64,000 bases of DNA from assembly GCA_022376465.1 (NCBI GenBank), contig JACDTU010000003.1:744001-808000 (forward strand), given 5' to 3'. Below the pieces are notes generated by a model, which did not search any database, was not told the origin of the DNA, and was given only the letters and a program-made list of their open reading frames with translations. Of the stretch, positions 39,641 to 50,348 are shown piece after piece. The first letter of the stretch is position 1. Every line of letters begins with the position of its first letter. This DNA is from Cubamyces lactineus. Lineage: Eukaryota > Basidiomycota > Agaricomycetes > Polyporales > Polyporaceae. The translations under genes were made by a program, and so were the position numbers.

Positions 39641-42539
39641 CTAGTCCTCCTCCCTCCTGATCTCCTCCTGCAGCGCCGTCAGCCGCGCCCACTCGGGCTC
39701 GTCCTCAAAGTCCCGCGTGCGGCCCATGAACGTCCGCACGATGCTCCGCGCCTGCAGCTTCCAGTTGAAGCCCGCGACCCGCGGCCCAAAGTTGCGCAGC
39801 ACGTCGACGATCTCCTCCACCTCGCCCACCGCCGCCCGCCACCTCCCGCCGTCAGTCTCGCCCCTCTCGATCGTGCCCGCCGGGCCCGCACGGTAGGCGT
39901 CCAGGTGCGCGTTCAGCGCGTCCTCGTACCGCCCTTGCGCCGTCAGCAGCCGTGCACGCGCCCGGAAAATCCGCGGCGAGGACACGCGCGGGAGGATCGT
40001 GCGCTCGAACAGGTCCGCCACCCGCCGTTCGAGCCCCGTCGTCGTCGTCGTCGTCCCGGATGCATTTGACGGCTCATCGGAGTTGATCCCGGTGCTGGCC
40101 TCGCCCGAGCCGCGGGTGACGGCGTCGACGAGCTTGTCGAGCACGTCTTCGTCGACGCACGCCGCGCCGTCCTTGGCGGCCCGCTCCTCGACGACGCGGG
40201 CGAGCGCCCGGCACGCCTCGGAGAACTCGCCGATGTCGACGGCGACGATCATGTAGTTTGCCCACATGCGCCAGTTGTCGTAGCTGTACTTGAGGCCCTG
40301 CTTCAGCGCACGGAAGGCGAGAAGCTTGTTCGAGAACGGGATCCGCTTCCCCGCGTCCTCCGCCGCCGCGGCGCCGGCCTGAGCTTGAGCTTCGTGGGCG
40401 GCGTTCCCTGTCTGAGAAGGCGAGAAACTCTGCGGTGAGTGGCGGCGTTCGGGGCTCCGCGGACATACGTCCCGCGAAGGGCACATGGGATTAAACTCTC
40501 ACCTCGTCGCCATCCTCGTCCTCTGAGATGACCTTTTTTCCCGCCTCGCCCATCCGTAGGTACACGCTTGCCAGGTTGTTCCAGCTCTCGGCGTCCTCGT
40601 CGTCGATCGTCACGCAGCGGACGAACGCGTCTCTTGCGCCCTCCCAGTCCTCCACCCGTACACACGCGCATCCGAGCACGAACCACGACCGGCTGAGGAG
40701 AGGGTTGATGGCCACGGCCCGCCGCAGGCAGGTAATAGCGTCCGGGTAGTTGCCCCGGGCGAAGTAGTACCCGCCGAGGGACCGCATCGCCCGCCCAGAA
40801 GACTCCTTCGAGATCTCCCAGGCACGGGTGTAGTGCTCCAGCGCGTGGTCGGGCTCGAGGTCGCCCAGGAGACACCAGAGCTTCGCCTCCCTTGCAGCGT
40901 CGAGGACCTGCTTGCGGGACGCCGAGAGCGCCTTGCCCCGGGTGATAACCGTGTCCGCCTCGGCCTTCCTGCCCTCGAGCAGGTCGCGGACGATGGCGAC
41001 CGCCTTGTCCGCCCGCTCCATCGCCTGCCAGCACTTGACGACCTCCTCCCACAGCTCGAGCCGCTCGAAAATCTCGAGGGCGGACTTGACGACCCCGATC
41101 GAGAGGAAGCGCAGCGCGAGCTCCTTCTCCATCTCCCACTTGCTCGGCAGGACGAGCTCGTGGACGTACAGCAGCCGCTCCGCGAGCGTCGAGTCCGCCG
41201 TCGGCATCTGGTCGACGAGCGCCTGGAGCTGCAGCGTCGACCGCTCGACGGTGCGCGTGCGGTGCGCCTCGAGCCGCGAGCGCAGCAGGAGCGCCATCGT
41301 GTGCACGGTCCAGTTCCGCGGGTGGGCGACGACCCGGGCGACGTACGGCGCCATCTGCTCGGCCGTGAGGCCGTGTGCGGGCGAGAGGTTCTTGACGTTG
41401 AGGCAGAGCGCGAGGAGGATGCATTGGTCGAGCGGGTGCAGCGCGGGCTGCGAGGCGGGGTCGATGTGGCCCAGACGAGAGCCGGAGGAGCCCCCGGCTG
41501 AGGAGGACGTGAACGCCGTCTGCTCTAATAAGGTGTCGTCGTTTAGTGGGAGTGTTTCAGGAATAGCCGGGGTGGGTGCGGACGCGGGTGCGGGCGTCGT
41601 GGTGGAGGCGTCGTTGTCTCCCTCCTCGCCTGCGCCGCCACCCGTCTCCGCAGAGGCGTCGGAGCCGTCTTCCCGCTGGCGTGACTCGGCGAGGAGGACG
41701 AGTTGGGTGACGTCGTTCTGCTGGAACTTGGTGCGTTTGCCCAGCGCGCCGGTGAGCTCGTACTCGAGCTGCGTCGCCCGCGCGGCCCTGACAAAGTAGT
41801 CCGCTGCCGATTTGTCATGTCCTACGTAGTGTTCGAGTAAGCCTTGCTCCAGCAATAGACGGCCGGCCATGTCTGGCTCGGAGGCGAACTCGTCGAGCAG
41901 CGGCCCGAGCGAGCGCATTACGTCCTCGGGGACCGCCACGGGCTCGTCGAGGACCTGTTCGTGGATGCGCCATGCGCGGAGCCGCCACCACGGTACGGAC
42001 TGGAGGTGCTGGAAGGGGGTGTCGAGGAGGAGTTTGGCGAGGAGGAGGAAGATCGGGTGCTTGGCAAGATGGTACGCGGGTTCGCCGCCGTAGGCGAGCT
42101 CTGCGACAGCCTTTTGATGGAGCAGATCCTCGTCCACGAGTTCCGAGAGTTCAGGGCCGAGGGCGAGAACGTCGAGCGGCTTGAGGTCGAGGTCGGGGCC
42201 CGTCCAGTTGACTTGGAGGAACGCGTGCAGGCACGCCACGGCACAGCTCAGACGCAGCAGCTCGTCCTCCGCCGTCGCCGCCGTGCCTGAGGATGCATCG
42301 GAGAACGCGAACCACGCAGCGAGCGGGCGGTCGAGGATGGCATGGGCCGTGGCGGCGGGCTCGCTCGATTCTGTGACCGCAAACAGATCTCGGCTGGGCG
42401 ACGTTCTAAGATCGCTAAAATCGCCGTTTACCACGTTTTGCGCGACTTTTACGACGGGCGCGTCCGCGGATGTCGTCAGTTCGTCATTCCATTTCCCCGT
42501 GAGCAGGGCTTTTTCGATAGCTCGTACGTCCAAGCCCAT
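39641..42539 (-). CDS. TTC27: TPR protein TTC27 / Emw1
   Basis: Two exons, 42539-40503 and 40429-39641; 941 residues. The start ATG at 42539 gives MGLDVRAIEKALLTGKW. The N-terminal two thirds are helical and include a Ser/Ala/Pro-rich acidic insert (about residues 285-330). From about residue 545 the TPR block is clear: LWCLLGDLEPDHALEHYTRAW, AMRSLGGYYFARGNYPDAI, SWFVLGCACVRVEDWEGA and WNNLASVYLRMG. The second exon continues with ALKQGLKYSYDNWRMWANYM. TTC27 and its yeast homologue are linked to cell-wall integrity and protein folding or assembly; the biochemical role is unclear. The intron was chosen so that the frame joins at DGDE-SFSPSQ. Confidence 0.9.
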
Positions 42540-42970
42540 CCTGCTTCACTGTGGTCTATCGCCTTGAAGCTCGAAGTCGTTGAAGAGCCGCCGCGGAGAA
42601 GAGAAATGGAGGTCCGGAGTTTGCCGCCCATTACCTTGTCACTTTCAAGGCACTTGTAGTTTTTTCTTTCCGCTTCATCGATATCGCTCTGGCGCTGCTT
42701 ACTACGATAGCTCACATCGCTGACAAATGCCATCGGACTATGGCCACAATCCGATGCGTGCGTGCTACAGAACGTGGCTGGCATAGCGAGAAAATACCGG
42801 TTCCATAGGTAGGTGTGTACTACGATGCAAGCAAGCGAGCGAGCGTAAGGCAAGACCAATAACACAGCAGTAAATATTAGACTAGCGCAGAACAGTCCCA
42901 GGGATATCTAAATACAGCATAGCTCCGCATTTCCACTTCCCAGCCTCGTCGTAGAAACCGCTCCCACCTC
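42540..42970. other. Promoter region of TTC27 and 3' flank of the Boi-type gene
   Basis: Both neighbours are on the minus strand. No gene is seen in these 431 bases. Confidence 0.6.
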
Positions 42971-45900
42971 TCATGATAGCGACTTGTAGTAATCGAACGG
43001 CCCAGCCATGCCCATGAATGGACCCGCAGCCACAGTGCCCTTCCCTATCGACTGGGCAATGGCGTTCCGCCGGTCCTCCCACGTCTTCAGCGCCCGGAGG
43101 AGCTGGATGATCTTGTCCCGCTTGCCCTGGCGGATGTCGTTGATGCTCACCGTGCCCATCTTCACGTCGTTGTCGAGCAGGTAGTCGAACAACCTAAACA
43201 GGCCCTCCAGCTTGTCGTCGTTTGGACCCGTCGGGAATGCCGAATCCGGTACCGGAGGCGAGGAGGGCTTGCCCCTGATGTCTTCGGCTAACCGTAGAAG
43301 CGCAAGACCGCCACACAGGGACCCGGTCGTGTCCTTGATCTGCAGCTGGCTTGGAAGGTGGGAGTTCGCCCATTCAATCAGGCTGAAGTCCACAGGACCG
43401 TCCTGTAAGGTGCATTACGCCGACGAACGGGAGACACACACGACCATCGGGGTGGGTGCGTACAAAAGGGTGAAAAAAGGCACAGTTCAGAGACAACGCA
43501 ACCACGCTACGTAGAATGGGACAGGCCTACATAATCAGAAGGTGTCTGTGAAACGCTCGCACGCCTCATCTCGCGCGATGGACGCGGCGGAGCAGGGCTC
43601 TTAGGAGACGAGACCTTCTTTGCAGCAGGCGGCTCCGAGCCATTGGTCGAGACCGTGTCGTTGGTAAAGAATGACTCCAGCCTGGCACGTTCACCGCCAG
43701 TGCCGTTTTCCTTCGCAGGCATGCCCATGAGGAGAACTTGGGCGTCGCGACTGGACAGCTGATCGGGGTTCTCCCTGCGCAACGCCTTCTGCGTTGCGTC
43801 ACGGGCGGTTGGGGAAGGTGGTCGAGGGGCTGGGTTCATCGCTTGGGCAACAGTCAATGGAATGGTGGGAATGTTGCACGAGGACATGACGGGGTCTGCG
43901 CAGAAAAGGTAAGCCGCCGCGGGCAAAGGAATCCACCGGTTCACGTACTCGTGTAGTCTCGCGTAATGGTGGCCTTCATGAGCGCCTTCATCCATTCTCG
44001 GACAACCAGCTGCTCGTCTGAGCTGAAGTAGTGAGGCTTATCCTGGTCATGCACGATTCGGAAGCCATAACGCCCCGGGTCGACCGTTTCATCCGCCAAG
44101 ACTTTGTAACCTGTGATGTCGAGATAGCCCTTAATCTTCGTCTCCTGCGCAGTCCAGTCATATCGATATCAGTGACACGACGCCGCTCATACGCGAGTTT
44201 GACACATACCGACTTGTTCTCGCTCCGCAACCAATACAAGTGAGGCCCCTTGAGCACGAAGTACCGCTGTTTCCAGGTGTTGTACCGGTCGCCCTTCTTA
44301 CGAAGCCATCCGTTGTGATCGGGTATGCCGATTTGTTCGAGTATGCTCTGGCCTGGCTTGATGCTGGGACCACCAGCCACCTTCGACGCAGCCGGTGGAC
44401 TTCGTGCGGGTTTTTCGGCGGCTGATGAGGTACGCTTGCGAAGTAGGTGCGGGTCCCGTTCCTTGGAGGGCGAAAGGGACACAGCACGTTCCTTCCTCTC
44501 CTTCACCTTCGTCTTCGGTTTCTCCTTATCCTCTTTCTCCGTCTCGGGTTCCCTTTCGCTCTCGGCCGCGCGCAATTTCTTCTCGCTCTCCTTCATCTCG
44601 CGCTTCACAGTGCCGTCTGAGGTACCAGGACGGCCGGTCGAGCGCTTAGAAGCGTCGCGGAGCCTGGAAAACGTGCTCATAGGGTGCTTGTCACTCTCAG
44701 GCTTCTCACCCACACTGACGACATTCCACGTTGAGATACGTAACAACCAGGGGCAACGTTCGAGCAAACTCACTTTGACAGCCGAGGAGGCGGCTTCCTG
44801 TGTTTTCCAAGGGTTCCAGTGAACGAGGCGCCGAAGAGGCTAAGACGGTCTGGTTTGCGTTCATCGATGCTCCTGCTGCCCTTGCTGCGTCGTCTCACGG
44901 GTTGCAATTCTTCAACCGGCGACGCTGACGCAGGAGGAGAGTTCGCAGGCGTCCCGCCGCCAGAGTGTTGGCTCGCAGTATCCTTTACCGATGCAGGTTT
45001 CTCCTTCAGCGAGCTGGAATCCGTGGAACGTCCAAAGAGACGGCGCCTGTTCTTAGGTTCCTTAGCCCTGACGCTCTCCGTCTATTAGGCTTCTCAGCGG
45101 TCTGTCTAACAGGAATGTGTTGAGGTGAGGGCGCACCTCGCTCATGACCGCGCGCTCATCCTTGATGGATCCCGAGGTCCTGTCTTGCACAGCAGTAACC
45201 TTCTCCCCAAGGGCGCTGTCGCTGGGAGACAACACCAGCTGCGCAGGCCGGCCCTTCTGTTAGCACTGATCAGCAAAACGCTTCGAAAGGGGGATGCGTG
45301 ACATACAGCGCCCTTCGCTTGTGGTGAGGTGGATGGAAGACCTAAACCAAGACCAACTGCGGTACGAGCTCGGTTCTCGTCTTCTGCACCAACTATGCCT
45401 CCAGCGATCGAACCAGGATCCGACGCTCGCCATCCATTTCTTCCGGTCCCATTCGGCGAGAGCTCGCCCGTGGATGGTAGCCCCTCAGGGCTCGTGACTG
45501 ACGCGATAGAGCTTATGCCATTGACCACAGACGGAGACGGGGGCGCATACATAGGCGACCCGGCGAGACTCTGATGAGCGGAGCTTTGCATTGAATGGGA
45601 ATGGGAGTGAGATGGGTGCGAATGGTGTGATCCGGGATACTGGAAAGAGTGTGTGAGTGACCGAGGAGTAAGGACCGGCGGAGGATGCGGCTCCGACTCG
45701 GCAACCGAGGGAGGACGGCGTAGTTCAGTGATGGCGTTGACGATACGGACACGCTTTCCAAACGCCGCAATGCCGATCTCGGTCTTCAAGATGTTGGCGT
45801 CGAGTTCGAGTAGTACGTCGCCGGTGATTTCTTGCTCTAGACAGAACTATTGGTACACGTTTTGATGGTACTAACTACTAGGACTCACCGATGAACTTGT

Positions 45901-47680
45901 CACATACGCCCTGATCAAAGCCCTTCGACTTCAACCATTCGATGACTTCCTCGACACTCCATTCCGAAGGATGTGTGCCGTTCCGCTTAGATGCATCAGG
46001 GGTGCTCGTCCCAGATTGTTGCGGAGTCGATGCTGAGGTCTGGAAGGACGCCACGGTGGTTCCAGGCGTCAGTGTCTGCTGGATTCCAGCGACACTGCTG
46101 GGGCCGTACGAGCCGGTAGAAGATGCAGTAGGCGACGGGAGCGCGGAGGCGGTGGAGAATGGGAGCTGCTCAGCGGCCTTCATGGTGCTCGGTGCAGGAG
46201 AAATCATGGGCGCCACGATCGGTACCGTCTCCGCGTGTTGCACAGCAGGACTTGGAGGTGTGGGCGCACGTTGTGGCTCAACTACCGCCGGTTCCGATGC
46301 TGACGCTGGTTCTGGCTCTGGCTCTGCAATTGAGGGGCCGGCGTTAACTGGTGAGGTTGGGGTCATTGGAAGAGGGGATGCGCTGGTTTCGGGGAAGCTT
46401 GCCGCAGTAGCAGTGGGAAGGTCGGTCTCGTCAGGCACAAGATACCTCGACGAAGGGATGATGCTTTCGTTCGAGTTATGCGCGGCTGGCGCACCAGGGG
46501 TGAGCGGAGCGACGTCCTTCGTGTCGTCCTCCTCTGCCTCCTCATCTTCCTCTGCAATCTTGGGGTATTGTCGATGTCTCCGAGGGCTCTGAGGCGACTC
46601 GTCGTCCTCCGGGTCGCTCTCGTCGCTCACCTCGACATCAATAGGGGGTATCATCGCGCGAGGCTGCTCCTCCGCTTCGCGCTCACGTGCCTGGCGCTGC
46701 TCATTCTCCCTCTGCGCCCTCTCCGCGAGCTTGGCGCGCGCGTCCTTGTGCCAGCCCAGCCCGTCGTCCTCCGCATCGGCGTCATGGTCGTCGTCCGTCT
46801 CCGTCTCCGACCGTTCGCTATAGTCGCCGTGCGAACTCGCAAAGCTAAACGAGCGCGAGCCGTCCCGGTCGTTCCGACCTAACTGTTCAATGGCCTTCTG
46901 GACGTCCGTCATAGTTGCGCGCATCATCACGTCACCATTACTAGGTTTGCGCTGCCGTTCGCGCTCGCTCTCGGTTGGACTGTGCCTCGCGCTCTCGTCG
47001 TTGCCCGCAGCCGATTCAGGCTCTTCGGCGAGGGTATGTAGCGTGCCCGGGGCGGGCGGGTCTTCCGAAGCTGCAGAATCAAGGGGTTGGGGGTTTGCGT
47101 CCGGAAAGGCTATACTTGATGATGGAGGGTTGGGAGAGGTGTAGCTCTGGGGAAAGAGACCGGTTTGGCCGGCCGGGTTGCGTCCCTGTAAAGCAAAGTA
47201 AATAGAACCGAACGAATAAAAAGAATAAAACACCATCATGTCGAGGAATGCGCAGCGATAGTGGTGCTCCCTCCTGAGCGATCTGCAGCCTGTTATATTA
47301 TCTTCGGCCACATTGGACATGCTCGTAAACGCCCTGCCAAACGTGTCCTCAGGAGTCGTCGAGACGACCCATGCAACCCAGTGCTGAGGCACCGCGCGTA
47401 TGCAATAATCGATGCCGTTCATTTACAGGCTGAGCGCTGCGCCGACTGAGGTGTTTACACCTTATTGTCAGGTGAAGGTGGGCCAAGAGATCGCCCCACC
47501 AGTCGCAGCCGCAATGCTCTCTTGCCGTATGCGTTGAGGTTGCTGCAGACTTACCTGCCACCAGCCGTCTCCGTAGAGGTCATCTTTCTCGAGGACCTCG
47601 ATCTTGTCCCCGACGCTGAACGCGACCTCGTCTGGGTTCTCCGGCTTGAAGTCGTGCAGCGCATAGACGTACTCCGGCAT
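42971..47680 (-). CDS. pob1: Boi/Pob1-type scaffold: SH3, SAM, PH and C-terminal CH-like domain
   Basis: Nine exons: 47680-47555, 47185-45889, 45836-45307, 45256-45137, 45081-44774, 44663-44210, 44144-43949, 43895-43531 and 43402-42971; 1275 residues. An SH3 domain opens the protein (YALHDFKPENPDEVAF ... GDGWWQ, completed after the first intron by GRNPAGQTGLFPQSY). A long Ser/Pro/Glu-rich region follows. A SAM domain (WSVEEVIEWLKSKGFD) lies near residue 460. After a basic charged region comes a PH domain (HNGWLRKKGDRYNTWKQRYF). The C-terminus (LIEWANSHLPSQLQ ... LFRLFDYLL) looks like a calponin-homology fold. Yeast Boi1/Boi2 and fission-yeast Pob1 with SH3-SAM-PH act in polarised growth and exocytosis at the plasma membrane. 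The CH-like end is an addition not present in the yeast proteins. Confidence 0.9.
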
Positions 47681-48166
47681 CTTCGGGGATGGATCCGGTC
47701 GCCTTTGCGCTGTAGGTGAGATAGAAAGCAGCAAAGAATCAAGCTATGGCACAGAGAGATGAGTAGGAAGCTAGAGGAAGGAGGGTGAGGGTATGGGAAT
47801 AGCACGGAGGTAGGATAAAGCGAGCGGCTGCGAGGGATGGTGAGAGAAGGGTGCACGATGCTCCCACCGCTGACTCTCCTCCTTCTCCCCTCGGCCGTAC
47901 GTCGGCGCTCCCGGTACGAGCGGCCCTGGCAATCATTGGTTCGGCCAGGCACACCAATCTGGTTCAGCTGCCCTCAATCGAACCGAACCAAAGGCTGATC
48001 CTGCTCTGGCCCGGTGGCTGTCCCGCTCTCGACTACATTTCACTGCGTTCCTTCAACCATTCACCCATTCTGCTTCGTTCTTGCGCCCGCTGTCCGCATC
48101 GTCTTGCTCGTCGCAAACAACGACGAAACCACCCGGCCTCTGCATTCCGGGGTGATCGTGTCGCAA
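47681..48166. promoter_or_regulatory. Shared promoter of divergent genes
   Basis: 486 bases between the start codons of the Boi-type gene (minus) and the gene at 48167 (plus). CT-rich tracts on each side precede the starts. No TATA box is evident. Confidence 0.45.
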
Positions 48167-49495
48167 ATGAATCCGCGACGCCGCAGTACTGTCCATGACC
48201 TCGCCGCTCTGCGTCTACACCGGGATGGCACACGCGTGCCTAACGTCGATGCCGCAGAACGTCCCTCACGTCGCGCAAAGTATGCAATACGCGACGCGCG
48301 TGGAAACTGGATTGCCCAGGACGCGGGTGGCCTTGGAAACGTGAAGCAACGCCGAAGCGCGTCCAATCCTGGCGACAACGAGGACCAGGATGGAGACGAG
48401 GAAGGCGAGGCTGCTACGGATGGAGTATTGCCTTCGCCTAGGAAGGACAAGGGGAAGGGGAAGGCTCGCGAGGACGAGGGGTCCGAAGGGGAGGGCCTCA
48501 ATCCAAGAGCACGGAAGAGGCGGAGATTCGACGAAGACTTCAGCTACCTCGCTTCTCGCTCTTCGTCCGCTCTGGCCCAGCCTACTCCTGGCGATGGCCA
48601 TGTTGCTCCAGGTGCGGCCAAGGTGCCCTCAGCACTACCTGTGCCATCCTCGGTAAAATCATAACATAGTTTCCGAGACCCTGTCTAACCGCTCGTTTCA
48701 GGACTTGCTGAAATGCTTGCATTACTTCGCGAGCACGTATTACACTGCTATGGGACAGCTCTCCGATGCTACGCGAGAAGTCCGGAAGCGAAGAAAAGCC
48801 CGACGTCTCGAGAAAACGAAGGCCGTCTCAGTGCGTTCCCGTTCGCATGGCGCCCAGTCGGGAGAACTAGGCAACGACGAGCCACAGCATAGCTTGGAGG
48901 AAGAAGAGTTCGAACCAAGCGACGAAGAAGTTGGGGAGCTCATGAACGAAGATCACGTAGAAGAGCGGCGTATCGATGATGGGACGCGCAATAGCAGTAG
49001 GGGTCGCAGAAAGAAGGGGCCTAGACAACTGCAACCTATGCAAAAGGATATGTATAAAATCTTCGATGGCTCAGCACTCATGGCCCTTGGTTTGTCTGCT
49101 CATTATCGGTGTCTAACAAGCCCCAACTGACATGGCGTAATTCAGGCATGTTGTTCCAAGAACACGTTGCTGAGATGGTTGAGCCAAGGGTCCCCGAGGG
49201 GTGGGAGGAGGAAATGGCACTGGTTGAGCGTGAGGCGAAAGCAGAGGCTGACAGAGTGCGCAATGCAAAACGTATGCGGGATGCGCGCAAATCCGTCAAA
49301 GACCCAAAGGAGCAGTGGCAGGATGATGCTGAGCCTGGTGTGGAGTCAGAGGGTGACGAGAGTAGTGATGAGACTGAGGATGATAGTGAGGAACAGGAAC
49401 AGGGTTCCGCCGAGGTGCCTTCGGGCCGCAATGTAGCACTCAAACAACACTCATCCATAGCGGAGACTGACGGCAGTGACGAGAGCGAGAGCTAG
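48167..49495 (+). CDS. Unknown charged, probably nuclear protein
   Basis: Exons 48167-48652, 48702-49089 and 49146-49495; 407 residues. The N-terminus is basic (MNPRRRSTVHDLAALRLHRD). A Lys/Glu-rich linker contains a PRARKRRRF motif that looks like a nuclear localisation signal. The most protein-like segment is DLLKCLHYFASTYYTAMGQL followed by a basic helix, then MYKIFDGSALMALGMLFQEH, then an acidic tail rich in Glu, Asp and Ser. The FDGSALMALGMLFQEH stretch faintly resembles Rrn9-type Pol I factors, but I would not name it on that. The donor GTTTGT of the second intron is weak; its frame fit supports it. Confidence 0.75.
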
Positions 49496-49564
49496 CTCAC
49501 GGAGAAGTGGATGAAAGGAGATATTAGGTAGAATATATTTACCGAACAACGAAGATATGAGCGA

Positions 49565-50189
49565 CTAGTTTGTGCGAGGTGGGAGGGTGCCGTCTTCCCA
49601 ACGTTTCAAGATGTTGTGCTTGAACACGCCCATGTCGTCGTCAGCAAATATCCGAAGTCTCTCTAGCCTCCGCTCGCGGAGCTTGTTCTTCGGCAACATG
49701 CCAGACACTGCTTGCCGGATGATCTGCAGAACACAAGTACGTTAGTAGAGGTTTCCACGTCAAGAGCAATTCTACACACTTCGTCCGGTTTGCGCCGCAT
49801 CATCTCCTTGTACTGTATCTCTTTCAATCCTCCAGGGAACATAGTATGGTGACGGTAGACCAGCTGCTGGGCCTTCTTGCCGGTGACCTTGATGTTCCGT
49901 GCGTTGGTCACTACGACGTAGTCACCACAGTCCACTGTTTGGCGCGTCAGTTTGGCTTATGACAGATATAAAGTGGTATTACATACCACCAGGATCATAT
50001 ATGGGCTTGTGCTTGCCCATGAGAACGATGGCAATGCGCTCAGCAAGCTTTCCAAGCACACGTTCAGAGGCATCGACGTGATGCCATACTCGGGCATATG
50101 CCAGCGCAGTCTACAATATTTACGAGTCAATACAAGCCAGCGTGCTGCCAGGAGACGTTTTCACTGACGTTGCCAATAGCCTGAGACAT
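49565..50189 (-). CDS. MRPL23: Mitochondrial ribosomal protein uL13m
   Basis: Four exons, 50189-50169 (21 bases), 50110-49987, 49934-49780 and 49723-49565; 152 residues. The family signature is clear: [79 protein letters not shown] and a C-terminal W-E-D-G-T tail. It is a large-subunit protein of the mitochondrial ribosome. The N-terminus begins directly with the mature protein, as in other fungi, so the import signal is internal or minimal. It is divergent from NUP192, with 159 bases between the start codons. Confidence 0.93.
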
Positions 50190-50348
50190 GGCCGGAGTCG
50201 CTGACGGGTCCGAGCAAGTCGAAGGAGTGAGGAGGTGAGGGTTTGTGGCAAAGCAGCAACGGGCGCCTACACGCAGGGTGAGAGGCCGACTCGCGAGTCG
50301 TCGGCGCTGCACAAGGCGCGCAGGTCGTTGTTTCGCGCGACGACCACC
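50190..50348. promoter_or_regulatory. 159-bp bidirectional promoter uL13m / NUP192
   Basis: The start codons at 50189 (minus) and 50349 (plus) are 159 bases apart. The stretch is GC-rich with no TATA box. The two genes must share control elements. Confidence 0.6.

Noticed and set aside
40303..41424. 373-codon Arg/Pro-rich ORF
   Set aside because: Shadow frame of the TTC27 exon, with no family pattern.
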